From Evansella vedderi (GTDB taxonomy: Bacteria; Bacillota; Bacilli; Bacillales; Salisediminibacteriaceae): a DNA stretch of 64,000 bases. Within the stretch, counting starts at the first letter, position 1, and each line of letters starts with the position of its first letter. The DNA is taken from NCBI RefSeq assembly GCF_030813435.1, contig NZ_JAUSUG010000019.1, positions 60,924 to 124,923 of the forward strand. The letters are read 5' to 3'. Both the position numbers and the translations under genes were made by a program. The notes under the pieces are model-generated. The model had not been told where the DNA came from, made no database searches, and was given only the letters and a program-made list of their open reading frames with translations. Below, piece after piece: positions 28,321 through 35,707 of the stretch.

Positions 28321-28427
28321 ATAATTATTGTTCGATAGATTATTGAGGATTTCGATAGATTATCCCCATATTTCGATAGATTATTAGCTCAAATCGATAG
28401 ATTACACTGTGATTTCGATAGATTATC
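28321..28427. repeat. 21-bp-period repeat array 1 (core TTCGATAGATTA)
   Basis: Five units of TTCGATAGATTA start at 28331, 28351, 28372, 28393 and 28414, so the steps are 20, 21, 21 and 21 bp. The 8-9 bases between cores differ. ATAATTATT (28321-28329) stands directly before the first unit and also precedes array 2. The array lies in the gap before the acetamidase-family gene. The rest of this 411-base gap shows no gene. Confidence 0.85.
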
Positions 28428-28581
28428 CATTTCACTGGAAACAAAAGGCCCTCATTCATAGAAAAAACAAATGTTTTTTCAGAAAAAGCAGGTTTCAATC
28501 CACAATGGGGTGGTGGATATTCATTTTCCCATTAAAAAACTCTATAATAATAGCACAAAATGTTTTAAAGGAGTGGAAAAG

Positions 28582-29517
28582 TTGATACATAAAATTGATC
28601 TAGATTCGAAAAACCTCCACGGTTCATTTAGTCGCGACTATGAGCCAATCTTAACAGTGGATTCTGGAGACTCCATTCAATTAAAGACCCTCGACATTCA
28701 ATGGGGATATTCGGATTCAGACGGAACGGAAAGGACTATTTTTGAATCGAGGGAGAAAGAGGACAAGCCAGGGCATCCCATTTTCGGTCCAATCGCCATT
28801 AATAATGCTAAACCTGGAATGGTATTAGAAGTCAGGGTAAATGACCTTGTACCTGGATGGTATGGTCGAAACTGGGCAGGAGGCAATTCAAGCTGGCAAA
28901 ATGAGAAACTTGGTTTGGTAGGAAGTGAAAGGGTTCAATTAGATTGGAAGCTTAACCATTCCACGATGACAGGGACTTGCCAAATTGGAGCGCGGGAATT
29001 TCGCGTTGGCCTCTCCCCATTTATGGGATTAATGGGAGTAGCACCTGGGGAACCTGGAATCCATCCAACTGCCCCGCCAAGATATTGCGGCGGAAACATT
29101 GACTGTAAGGAGTTAGTAAGGGGAAGCAGTCTCTTTCTTCCAATCTCTGTGGAAGGGGCGTTGTTTTCCATAGGTGATGGGCATGCTGTACAAGGGGACG
29201 GAGAAAGCTCCGGAACGGCTATTGAATGCCCAATGGATTTAGTGGACATCACTTTGATCGTTCATGAAAATATGTCCCTTTCCATGCCACGGGCAAACAC
29301 GCCTGCCGGTTGGGTTACCTTTGGGTTTAACGAGGACCTAAATCAAGCAACGGCAGTAGCCTTAGATGAAATGGTTCAACTCATGGAGCAATTCTACGGA
29401 ATTAATAAAACCCAAGCAACAGCCCTTGCCAGTGTCGCTGTAGATTTACGAGTGACTCAAGTAGTGAATGGAGTAAAAGGGGTTCATGCAATTTTGCCAC
29501 ATGGAGCTGTGAGATAA
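28582..29517 (+). CDS. Acetamidase/formamidase family protein
   Basis: Cytoplasmic amidohydrolase of 311 aa in the FmdA/AmdA family, which releases ammonia from small amides. Typical blocks: GHPIFGPIAINNAKPGMVLEV, GLSPFMGLMGVAPGEPG, PPRYCGGNIDCKELVRGS, LFLPISVEGALFSIGDGHAVQGDGE. Start is TTG at 28582, with AAAGGAGTGG upstream. A longer in-frame extension back to 28471 has no RBS and is not used. No urea or amide transporter neighbours are seen, so the physiological amide is unknown. Confidence 0.88.
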   Translation: MIHKIDLDSKNLHGSFSRDYEPILTVDSGDSIQLKTLDIQWGYSDSDGTERTIFESREKEDKPGHPIFGPIAINNAKPGMVLEVRVNDLVPGWYGRNWAGGNSSWQNEKLGLVGSERVQLDWKLNHSTMTGTCQIGAREFRVGLSPFMGLMGVAPGEPGIHPTAPPRYCGGNIDCKELVRGSSLFLPISVEGALFSIGDGHAVQGDGESSGTAIECPMDLVDITLIVHENMSLSMPRANTPAGWVTFGFNEDLNQATAVALDEMVQLMEQFYGINKTQATALASVAVDLRVTQVVNGVKGVHAILPHGAVR

Positions 29518-29524
29518 AGAAATC

Positions 29525-29564
29525 GGAGGGCCGGTTTCTGGCATAGCATGGGAACCGCCCCTCC
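29525..29564 (+). terminator. Possible terminator after the acetamidase gene
   Basis: GGAGGGCCGGTTTC pairs imperfectly with GGAACCGCCCCTCC. No real T run follows, so activity is doubtful. Confidence 0.35.
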
Positions 29565-29661
29565 TAGTAAAATATAGGAATTTATTAAAACCTATTGTTA
29601 TTTGAAACTTTTCTTGGCTAAACTAATTGGTAAATACTTTTTCTAATGGAGTACAAATCAA

Positions 29662-30908
29662 ATGGATATGTATATTCAGCTAAAACAAGCAAATGAGGAG
29701 ATTCATAGGTTAAGAAATGAAAACGCTCGGTTAAAAGAAGAGCTGAAGCAATTGAAATCATTAAATTTTTCACCTCTTCCTATAATTAATACTGACAGTC
29801 AAACGGTAACGAAACATTCTACCTCTAAAGAAAAGTTGGATTTATATGTAAATTTATTTCGTGGTAGGATGGATGTTTTTGCGAAAAGATGGGGTGACAA
29901 AAATGGTCGATCAGGATACTCACCTGTTTGTACAAATGAATGGATAATCACCTTTGTCGTAAACCTCAAATTAAGTGTCAAGATTGTAATCACCGTTCCC
30001 TTGCACCTATAACTTCACAAGTGATCTCTGATCATATTAAAGGAAAACATATTATTGGTATTTACCCTCTCTTAGAAGATAATTCATGCTATTTTTTAGC
30101 GGTTGATTTTGACAAAAAACAATGGAAAGAAGACGTCCGGGCTTTTGTACAAACGTGCAAGGAATGGAAAATTCCTTTTCATATTGAACGATCACGTTCG
30201 GGTGAGGGCGCTCACGTTTGGTTCTTTTTCGAAAAAGCCATTAAAGCCACTTTAGCAAGAAAATTTGGTTTATCTCTACTAGAAAAAACCAATGAAAAAC
30301 GTTTAGAAATCGGTTTAGATTCATTTGACCGTCTATTTCCAAACCAAGATTTTTTACCAAGGGGTGGAATGGGTAACTTAATAGCTTTGCCATTTCAAAA
30401 CGAAGCTAGGCTAAAGGGGAACAGTGTTTTTGTTAATGAAGCTTTTGAAGAATATGAAGATCAATGGGCTTATTTATCATCTATTAAAAAACTTAGGGAT
30501 AAGGAAATCTAATCATTCCTTAATATGGTATTAACTGAGGTACCACTAGTACTAAAAGAAGGTTCAATTTCTGATATCCCTCTACCAGATGCAATAGAAA
30601 TTGAATTAAAGAATGGATTTCATATACCTAAATCTAAGCTTCCAAGTAAAGTTCTGTATGAGCTAAAAAAACTCGCTACTTTCGGAAATCCCGAATTTTA
30701 TAAAGCTCAAGCAAAACGTTTTTCTACACACCGAATCCCGAAAATGATAGATTGTTCTGAGTTAAGGGATGGCTCTCTTGTTTTACCAAGATGCTGCGTT
30801 AATTGCAAAGCACCAAGTGAATTCGTTAATTATTGTCCACAGAACCCAACTAATTGATCAATGGAAAGAACCACCACATCTCTGCACTAAGCTTCGAGAA
30901 AGTATTGA
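29662..30908 (+). pseudogene. Decayed TOTE-type conflict gene (primase plus helicase remnant)
   Basis: Remnant of a large protein of the TOTE conflict type, in which an archaeo-eukaryotic primase domain is fused to a superfamily II helicase. Pieces in order: a coiled coil (29662), LYVNLFRGRMDVFAKRWGDK and GRSGYSPVCTNEW; a frameshift near 29940; then primase motifs FLAVDFDKKQW and SRSGEGAHVWFFFE; an in-frame TAA at 30510-30512; then HIPKSKLPSKVLYELKKLA and a shift after LPRCC. Near 30822-30880 a third frame reads SLIIVHRTQLIDQWKE, a helicase motif, so the Walker A region between has been deleted. Everything beyond is missing. Not functional. Confidence 0.8.
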
Positions 30909-31229
30909 AGGCTGTTCGAACGAAAAAGGTGTATAAAATCAGTTGAAATAATTTCCCATATAATTTGTTCATCAATTCCAAAATACTCATGAATTAGAAT
31001 ATTTCTAAGTCCTACAATACTTTTCCAAGGGAAATTGGTGTACTTTAATCTTATATTTTCTGGAAATATGTTTTGCAGCTTCTCCAATTACTTCTAAATT
31101 CCTAATAACTGCATCGATGATTAATTTATTTTGTTCAAATTGATCAAAAGTCATGTCAGAGGTGTAATTTTCTATTTTATTCATACATTCAAGTATGTCT
31201 TCGAGATAAAATACCCCTTCCCTTTTCAT
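30887..31229 (-). pseudogene. HepT-type HEPN toxin gene, frameshifted
   Basis: Partner of the nucleotidyltransferase that overlaps it by ATGA. The first frame (from 31229) reads YLEDILECMNKIENYT and EVIGEAAKHI. An extra T in the run at 31064-31066 then throws the frame off, to end at 31005. The second frame continues with FPWKSIVGLRNILIHEYFGID, which carries the RNase motif R-x4-H-x-Y (RNILIHEY) whose Tyr is AMPylated by MntA in studied systems. The C-terminus (HLFRSNSLQYFLEA) also departs from the family and meets the TOTE remnant end to end. Probably inactive. Confidence 0.78.
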
Positions 31230-31516
31230 GAGTATATTACCTCTTTAAGAATAGTCTTCCTTAGTTTTGGTTTCAATGCATTTACCGTAACTAGGTCCAC
31301 TTCTTTACCTAATTTATCTTCAAGGTATTCCTTAAGTTCAACGAATTCTAAACCTATAGGCTGAGAAAACTCAACCAATATATCTATATCACTATCCTCC
31401 GTTTGTTCACCACGAGCATAGGAACCAAAATAACCGACTTTACTTACTTTATATTTCTCTTGTAAATAGGGTTTTATTAACTTCAGACGCTGATCAATGT
31501 TATTTTCATTTGCCAT
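31226..31516 (-). CDS. MntA-type nucleotidyltransferase antitoxin
   Basis: Minimal nucleotidyltransferase of 96 aa. In MntA-HepT modules it silences the HEPN ribonuclease by adding AMP to its Tyr. The catalytic pattern is complete: Gly31-Ser32 in FGSYARGE, then Asp43 and Asp45 in DSDIDILVEF. The stop codon overlaps the HepT start (ATGA), so the pair was one operon. With the toxin gene frameshifted, the intact antitoxin may be a leftover. Confidence 0.88.
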   Translation of the reverse strand: MANENNIDQRLKLIKPYLQEKYKVSKVGYFGSYARGEQTEDSDIDILVEFSQPIGLEFVELKEYLEDKLGKEVDLVTVNALKPKLRKTILKEVIYS

Positions 31517-31645
31517 ACATCAACACGCCCTTTCACTTTTAAGTCTTTATGTTTTTTATATTATATAGTAAAAAAGACAAAACAAACATAAACAACTCCT
31601 ATTTTTAACAAATAAGGTTGTAAAAGTTATATTTCCACTACGAAA

Positions 31646-31670
31646 AGAAGCATGGGAACCCCATGCTTCT
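31646..31670 (-). terminator. Terminator of the ZorAB-like operon
   Basis: AGAAGCATGGG and CCCATGCTTCT form a perfect 11-bp stem with a 3-base loop, 10 bases beyond the MotB-like gene stop. Confidence 0.8.
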
Positions 31671-31680
31671 TGCTACCTTA

Positions 31681-32370
31681 TTAGTTCCCCTCCAATAACT
31701 CTCTTGTTGCCTCTAAAATTTCTTGGTCTTTGAGGCGGAATTTGAATTCCACCCTTCGAGATGCTTCGGCACTGTAATTTCCTTCTTCATCGGTTCGTCC
31801 ATCAGTATAAGATCGACCGTTTACCGTTAACTTTTCCTTTAAATGATCTTGGATGTTTTGGTAAGGGAAATCCTCACTTAACACATATTCCGCTACACTA
31901 AATGCTCTTTCCTGGGAGAGCTCTAAGTTGTACAAATAGCTTCCAACGTTATCCGCATGGCCTTCAATGATGATCTCAGAAATATATTCCTCATATCCGC
32001 CCTTCAACAAAATATCTAAATAAGCAGGAACAAATTCATCTAAAAAGGAAAATCCTTCTGGCTTTAGTTCTGCCTCATCAAATTCAAACAAAATATCCGT
32101 CTCAAAAATCATGGCACCCGTTTGTTCATCAATCTCTATTCCCGTTCCACCAAACTCTTCATTTAGGTCCTCTATGAGATTAACTCGGACACCCATGATC
32201 TGGTCAATGGTACGTTTCATCTCTTCAATTTGAAAAGATTTTATCACCATCATTACGATAAAAATGAGGACAAAACAGAGTAGGATCGCAGTCAATAAAT
32301 CTGTAAAGGACGGCCAAAAGTGCCCCTCGTCCTGTTCCCCTTTAAATAATCGTTTATATTTATTAATCAT
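31681..32370 (-). CDS. ZorB/MotB-like stator protein with OmpA domain
   Basis: Membrane protein of 229 aa with one N-terminal helix and a C-terminal OmpA-like peptidoglycan-binding domain. The helix carries Asp24 in WPSFTDLLTAILLCF, the position of the ion-carrying Asp in MotB. The OmpA domain (about 85-222) shows IIIEGHADNVGSYLYNLELSQERAFSVAEYV and VNGRSY...EASRRVEFKF. The start overlaps the upstream gene stop (ATGATTAA), and AAGGA lies 9 bases before it. With the partner it would form a proton-driven stator. Pair architecture resembles ZorAB of the Zorya anti-phage system more than flagellar MotAB; no flagellar genes are near. Confidence 0.8.
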   Translation of the reverse strand: MINKYKRLFKGEQDEGHFWPSFTDLLTAILLCFVLIFIVMMVIKSFQIEEMKRTIDQIMGVRVNLIEDLNEEFGGTGIEIDEQTGAMIFETDILFEFDEAELKPEGFSFLDEFVPAYLDILLKGGYEEYISEIIIEGHADNVGSYLYNLELSQERAFSVAEYVLSEDFPYQNIQDHLKEKLTVNGRSYTDGRTDEEGNYSAEASRRVEFKFRLKDQEILEATRELLEGN

Positions 32371-34222
32371 TGCTGCCAATCCTTACTCTGCCATTTCCAG
32401 GTTGTCTCATAGGATCTGGAGAAACTCTTTGCCTTGCCACCTCTTGAATAAAGGATTGCAACTGACGATTGAGATTTTGGAACTCCTGGGCCAAATCATT
32501 CATCATCTGCTGGGTATGACGAGCACTCCTTTGTTGATGATCCTCCGTAATATCCCCAATTTGCTTAAATTCTTTTTTAATGGCATCATTCATATCCACT
32601 ACGTAATCACCAATGTTACGGCCTACTTTATCTAAACGATCTCCTAGTGTCCCTTCCAAGCTAGCTACATAACGAGATAACGTGTCTTTTAGAACGCCTA
32701 CACTAGATTCCAATTGATTTTCCCTATGGTTGAAGGAGTCTGTCATTTGGGAAACCGTTCGGTTAATCTCTTGCAATAGCTGACCATTTTTCATGGCTAT
32801 CTGCTCATAGGATCTCGTTGCATCACTTAAATGCTTTTCCAATGCATTCGACTCCGCCACATGATTTTTCAAATGGCTGTTAAAGTCTTTGTTAAACTCT
32901 CGGAGCTCTTCAAAGCGATCGGAAAACATATTTCGATACTCCCCTTGGGCAATATTAATGGCTTCTAATGCATCTGGTAATCGCACCACTGAATTCCCTA
33001 GTTTATCGAAATCATGTCGCAGTTCCTTAAGGTAGGAATTAATATTACCGATTCGGGCACTGAGGTCGTCACCAAATATTCCCCTGAACTGTTTGTTGTT
33101 TTCCTTCATAATTTTTACCAAATTATCACTTTGACTGATCATTCTCTCAAAGGAGCCATGAATGGCCTCCTGTCGATCAGAAATTCCATTAATATACTCT
33201 CGCCAATCCTCCACTGCCTCTTGGAAGTTGTTTAATGTTTCCATCTGTGAAGAAGTCAGCTCTTCAATTCTCTTATACGTCTCCTGGAAGGCATTCGTCA
33301 TCCGCTCATTCCGTTTGTCCATTTTATTAAAATAGGAAAAAAGCTGATCGAAATTCTTATTCAGTTTTGTTACGGATCCGTCTAAGCCATCGGTCACCTT
33401 TTGGATATTAGTAAAAAGAGAGGTGAAATCCTTTAAATTGGCAGACAGCCCTTCGTTGAATTTAGCCAAATCCTTGGCGGACTGCTGCAATCCCACCGTA
33501 TACTCTTGAAAACCATGGAAGGCCTTTTCAATGTTTTGCAGTGACTTTTGATTTGTTTCCCTCAATTCAACGATGGAGCCATTAATGTTTTTCGATACAT
33601 CGATGAGTTTTGCCATGGCATCTTGTTCATTTTCCTCCAGATACGATTCCGTTTTTAACATAATGTCCGTTAACATGTATTCCGTATTGGCCACTTTGGT
33701 TACCAAAGTCATGATGAGAGATAATCCCATCCCGGCAATACTTGTAAAGAAAGCCACATCAAGACCTGCTAGAACACTTGCTACATTTTCCACAAGCTGA
33801 TCCCCTGTTCCATCAATGCTGCCAAGGGACATGGCAAGTCCAATGAACGTACCTAACACTCCAATTAAAATGAGGATAGAAACGGTCATCTGAATCATCT
33901 TAATCAAGCTGACCACCGGTACATTAACTACTCGCCAACTGGAGAACTTCTTTTGTACAAAGGTCTCCACTTTTAAGGATTCCTGCTCCTTCTTCTCATC
34001 AAATTCCGCTTTGAATTTGTTCAATGGATCAATGTCTAAAGAATTGGTTACATTCAAATGGTTCCGTATTCTACTTAACCTTCCATACAAGATAAAATGG
34101 GCAATAATTGCCACTGTAAAAATGAAAAACAGCACCATGAAAATAAATTCAATAAATGGATTAGATAAAATGGACTGAGCTTGTTGCTCACTAATAAAAA
34201 AACGTAGGATAGTTTCTACCAT
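32363..34222 (-). CDS. ZorA/MotA-like proton-channel protein with long coiled-coil tail
   Basis: Membrane protein of 619 aa. An N-terminal MotA/TolQ/ExbB-type channel has hydrophobic segments near residues 18-40, 105-126 and 143-163, with ILIGVLGTFIGLAMSLG and VAFFTSIAGMGLSLIMTLV. The remaining 420 residues are a mostly helical tail with many Asn, Gln and Lys, probably coiled coil, as in ZorA. The tail is far longer than in flagellar MotA (about 270 aa). The in-frame GTG at 34252 is not used: GGGGGA lies 6 bases before the ATG at 34222. It is first gene of a two-gene operon. No ZorC, ZorD or ZorE-like gene follows. Confidence 0.8.
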   Translation of the reverse strand: MVETILRFFISEQQAQSILSNPFIEFIFMVLFFIFTVAIIAHFILYGRLSRIRNHLNVTNSLDIDPLNKFKAEFDEKKEQESLKVETFVQKKFSSWRVVNVPVVSLIKMIQMTVSILILIGVLGTFIGLAMSLGSIDGTGDQLVENVASVLAGLDVAFFTSIAGMGLSLIMTLVTKVANTEYMLTDIMLKTESYLEENEQDAMAKLIDVSKNINGSIVELRETNQKSLQNIEKAFHGFQEYTVGLQQSAKDLAKFNEGLSANLKDFTSLFTNIQKVTDGLDGSVTKLNKNFDQLFSYFNKMDKRNERMTNAFQETYKRIEELTSSQMETLNNFQEAVEDWREYINGISDRQEAIHGSFERMISQSDNLVKIMKENNKQFRGIFGDDLSARIGNINSYLKELRHDFDKLGNSVVRLPDALEAINIAQGEYRNMFSDRFEELREFNKDFNSHLKNHVAESNALEKHLSDATRSYEQIAMKNGQLLQEINRTVSQMTDSFNHRENQLESSVGVLKDTLSRYVASLEGTLGDRLDKVGRNIGDYVVDMNDAIKKEFKQIGDITEDHQQRSARHTQQMMNDLAQEFQNLNRQLQSFIQEVARQRVSPDPMRQPGNGRVRIGSND

Positions 34223-34340
34223 TGGACTTCCCCCTAGAAAAATCAAATTCACACATTCAAGCAGCTTGTCACTTTAGCCCTTTTAATTCATTGCTATTCA
34301 TAAGTGGGACAAAACATGCATGGAGGTCTGTTTCTAGATA

Positions 34341-34491
34341 ATAATTATTCTAGTTCGATAGATTATGGATCGAATTCGATAGATTATTACCTCCATTCGA
34401 TAGATTATAGTCCAATTTCGATAGATTATTACCTCCATCCGATAGATTCCATCCCGATTTCGATAAATTTTTCCACTTAATCGAGAGGTTA
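34341..34491. repeat. 21-bp-period repeat array 2 (core TTCGATAGATTA)
   Basis: Seven units begin at 34354, 34375, 34396, 34417, 34438, 34459 and 34480, every step exactly 21 bp. Units 1-4 share TTCGATAGATTA; units 5-7 drift (TCCGATAGATTC, TTCGATAAATTT, ATCGAGAGGTTA). The 9-base linkers vary, but TTACCTCCA occurs after units 2 and 4. ATAATTATT (34341-34349) precedes the array as in array 1. It lies upstream of the ZorA-like gene. The rest of the 34223-34984 gap is AT-rich and without a gene I can support. Confidence 0.9.
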
Positions 34492-34951
34492 GCCAATTTA
34501 CTGAAATATCACAAATATTAAATCCCTATAATCACTAAAAATCTTCTTTTTTCAAACCAAAAAACACGATGAGTCACGATATTACTAAATGAATCTCCAT
34601 GTTTCTACTTCATTTTATAAATTTCATTAGGTATTTTCGACTAAACGTGTTATGCTGTATGTAACCATTTAACACCTGTACCATGTTTGGCCGAAGCTGA
34701 CTAAAATGTTGAAATCCAAGTATCTGAAGTACAATACCTTTTTACAAAAGGGACCTGTACTATTAGAAGGATAATACATTTATTAGTCAGCTTTTTTATT
34801 GCATCGAAAAAATAAATGACTCCGTTCAGTTCAAGTTAACAGAACCTCTCATTGTGTTCCTTTAAACTGTTCTAGGAACGCGTTCATCCTTTCTCTCACC
34901 TCGCCTAATTGCATTCCTTAAATCTTTCTATACCGTTGCAGCCAAAAAAAA

Positions 34952-34979
34952 AAGAAGCATGGAAATCCATGCTTCTTTC
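34952..34979 (-). terminator. Terminator of the cold-shock gene
   Basis: AAAGAAGCATGG and CCATGCTTCTTT form a perfect 12-bp stem with an AAAT loop, 6 bases beyond the stop, followed on the minus strand by a long T run. Confidence 0.9.
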
Positions 34980-34984
34980 AATAA

Positions 34985-35185
34985 TTATGCTTTGTTTACG
35001 TTAGTAGCTTGTGGTCCACGTTGACCTTGCTCTACGTCGAAAGTTACTGCTTGACCTTCTTCTAAAGTTTTGAAGCCTTCGCCTTGGATAGCTGAGAAAT
35101 GTACGAATACATCGTCTCCACCTTCAACTTCGATGAATCCGAAACCTTTTTCTGAGTTAAACCATTTTACTGTACCTTGTTGCAT
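34985..35185 (-). CDS. Cold-shock protein (CspB/CspD type)
   Basis: Single-strand nucleic-acid-binding RNA chaperone of 66 aa. RNP1 ([11 protein letters not shown]) and RNP2 (DVFVHFSAI) motifs are intact, and [27 protein letters not shown] completes the OB fold. AGGAGG lies 7 bases before ATG. The 5' leader contains GTGGA-AAAAAG-TCCAC, a small hairpin just before the RBS that could take part in temperature control; this is inference. Confidence 0.96.
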   Translation of the reverse strand: MQQGTVKWFNSEKGFGFIEVEGGDDVFVHFSAIQGEGFKTLEEGQAVTFDVEQGQRGPQATNVNKA

Positions 35186-35390
35186 GTTTGTTTCCTCCTG
35201 TGTGGACTTTTTTCCACTTTTTATTACTATAGTTGCTCATTAGATATCAAAGGCGAAAAGTTCAACACTTATTCTTTCCTGACATACCGAACAAATATAA
35301 TTCTATTTAACTGTAACAGATTACATAAATAAAAGCAAATTTTATTTTTGAGACCTTTCCATGTTGGCATCCTATTCTTATAAAATAGAG

Positions 35391-35422
35391 AAAAGCGTGG
35401 TGATAGTTTATCCCACGCTTTT
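35391..35422 (-). terminator. Terminator of the tal-tkt-abfA operon
   Basis: AAAAGCGTGG and CCACGCTTTT form a perfect 10-bp stem about 40 bases beyond the stop of the last small gene, with TTTTCTC following on the minus strand. Confidence 0.8.
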
Positions 35423-35463
35423 CATAAGGGCATTGGCAGTTCAGGAACTGCACCGACGTTCAT

Positions 35464-35703
35464 TTACCATCTTGGCTTACCAGGATACGGACAACGTTTC
35501 TCTTTAAACAGTGCTCGGTAGGAAACAATTTCTCCTGAGTGCTGACAGGTCGTTCCGTATTGCAACGCTGGGCATTCCATACAAACAGCTAACCGCTCAT
35601 CGTAAATGTCATCAGATACAGACTTCTCTTCATCAATCATTAATTCATCCATATCCACATGAACATTGATCCCACAGCTTTTACATTCTTTTATTCTGGT
35701 CAT
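35464..35703 (-). CDS. Small cysteine-rich protein (DUF6171-like)
   Basis: Protein of 79 aa with metal-binding-style cysteines: CKSCG near the start, then CMECPALQYGTTCQHSG, and CPYPGKPRW at the end. The pattern resembles the DUF6171 family of Bacillus; function unknown. It begins 4 bases after the abfA stop (an in-frame TTG at 35715 would overlap abfA), so it is probably the last gene of that operon. The RBS is weak, so translation may depend on abfA. Confidence 0.65.
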   Translation of the reverse strand: MTRIKECKSCGINVHVDMDELMIDEEKSVSDDIYDERLAVCMECPALQYGTTCQHSGEIVSYRALFKEKRCPYPGKPRW

Positions 35704-35707
35704 CCTA

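Noticed and set aside
28471..28581. 37-codon N-terminal extension of the acetamidase-family protein
   Set aside because: No RBS; AAAGGAGTGG before TTG at 28582 and family length favour the shorter form.
29940..30857. Two separate small genes of 190 and 110 codons
   Set aside because: They are in the same frame, split by one stop, and with the upstream frame form consecutive parts of one primase-helicase protein.
31681..34222. Flagellar motor genes motA and motB
   Set aside because: The MotA-like protein has a 420-residue tail foreign to flagellar MotA, and no chemotaxis or flagellar genes are near.
34341..34491. CRISPR array
   Set aside because: Repeats of 12 bases with 9-base linkers at 21-bp steps are far too short, linkers recur within the array, and no cas genes are present.
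34346..34500. Small minus-strand reading frame through array 2 encoding a repeating IIYR heptad
   Set aside because: It stays open only because 21 is a multiple of 3. Array 1 has a 20-bp step that shifts the frame and creates a stop, and no RBS precedes either.
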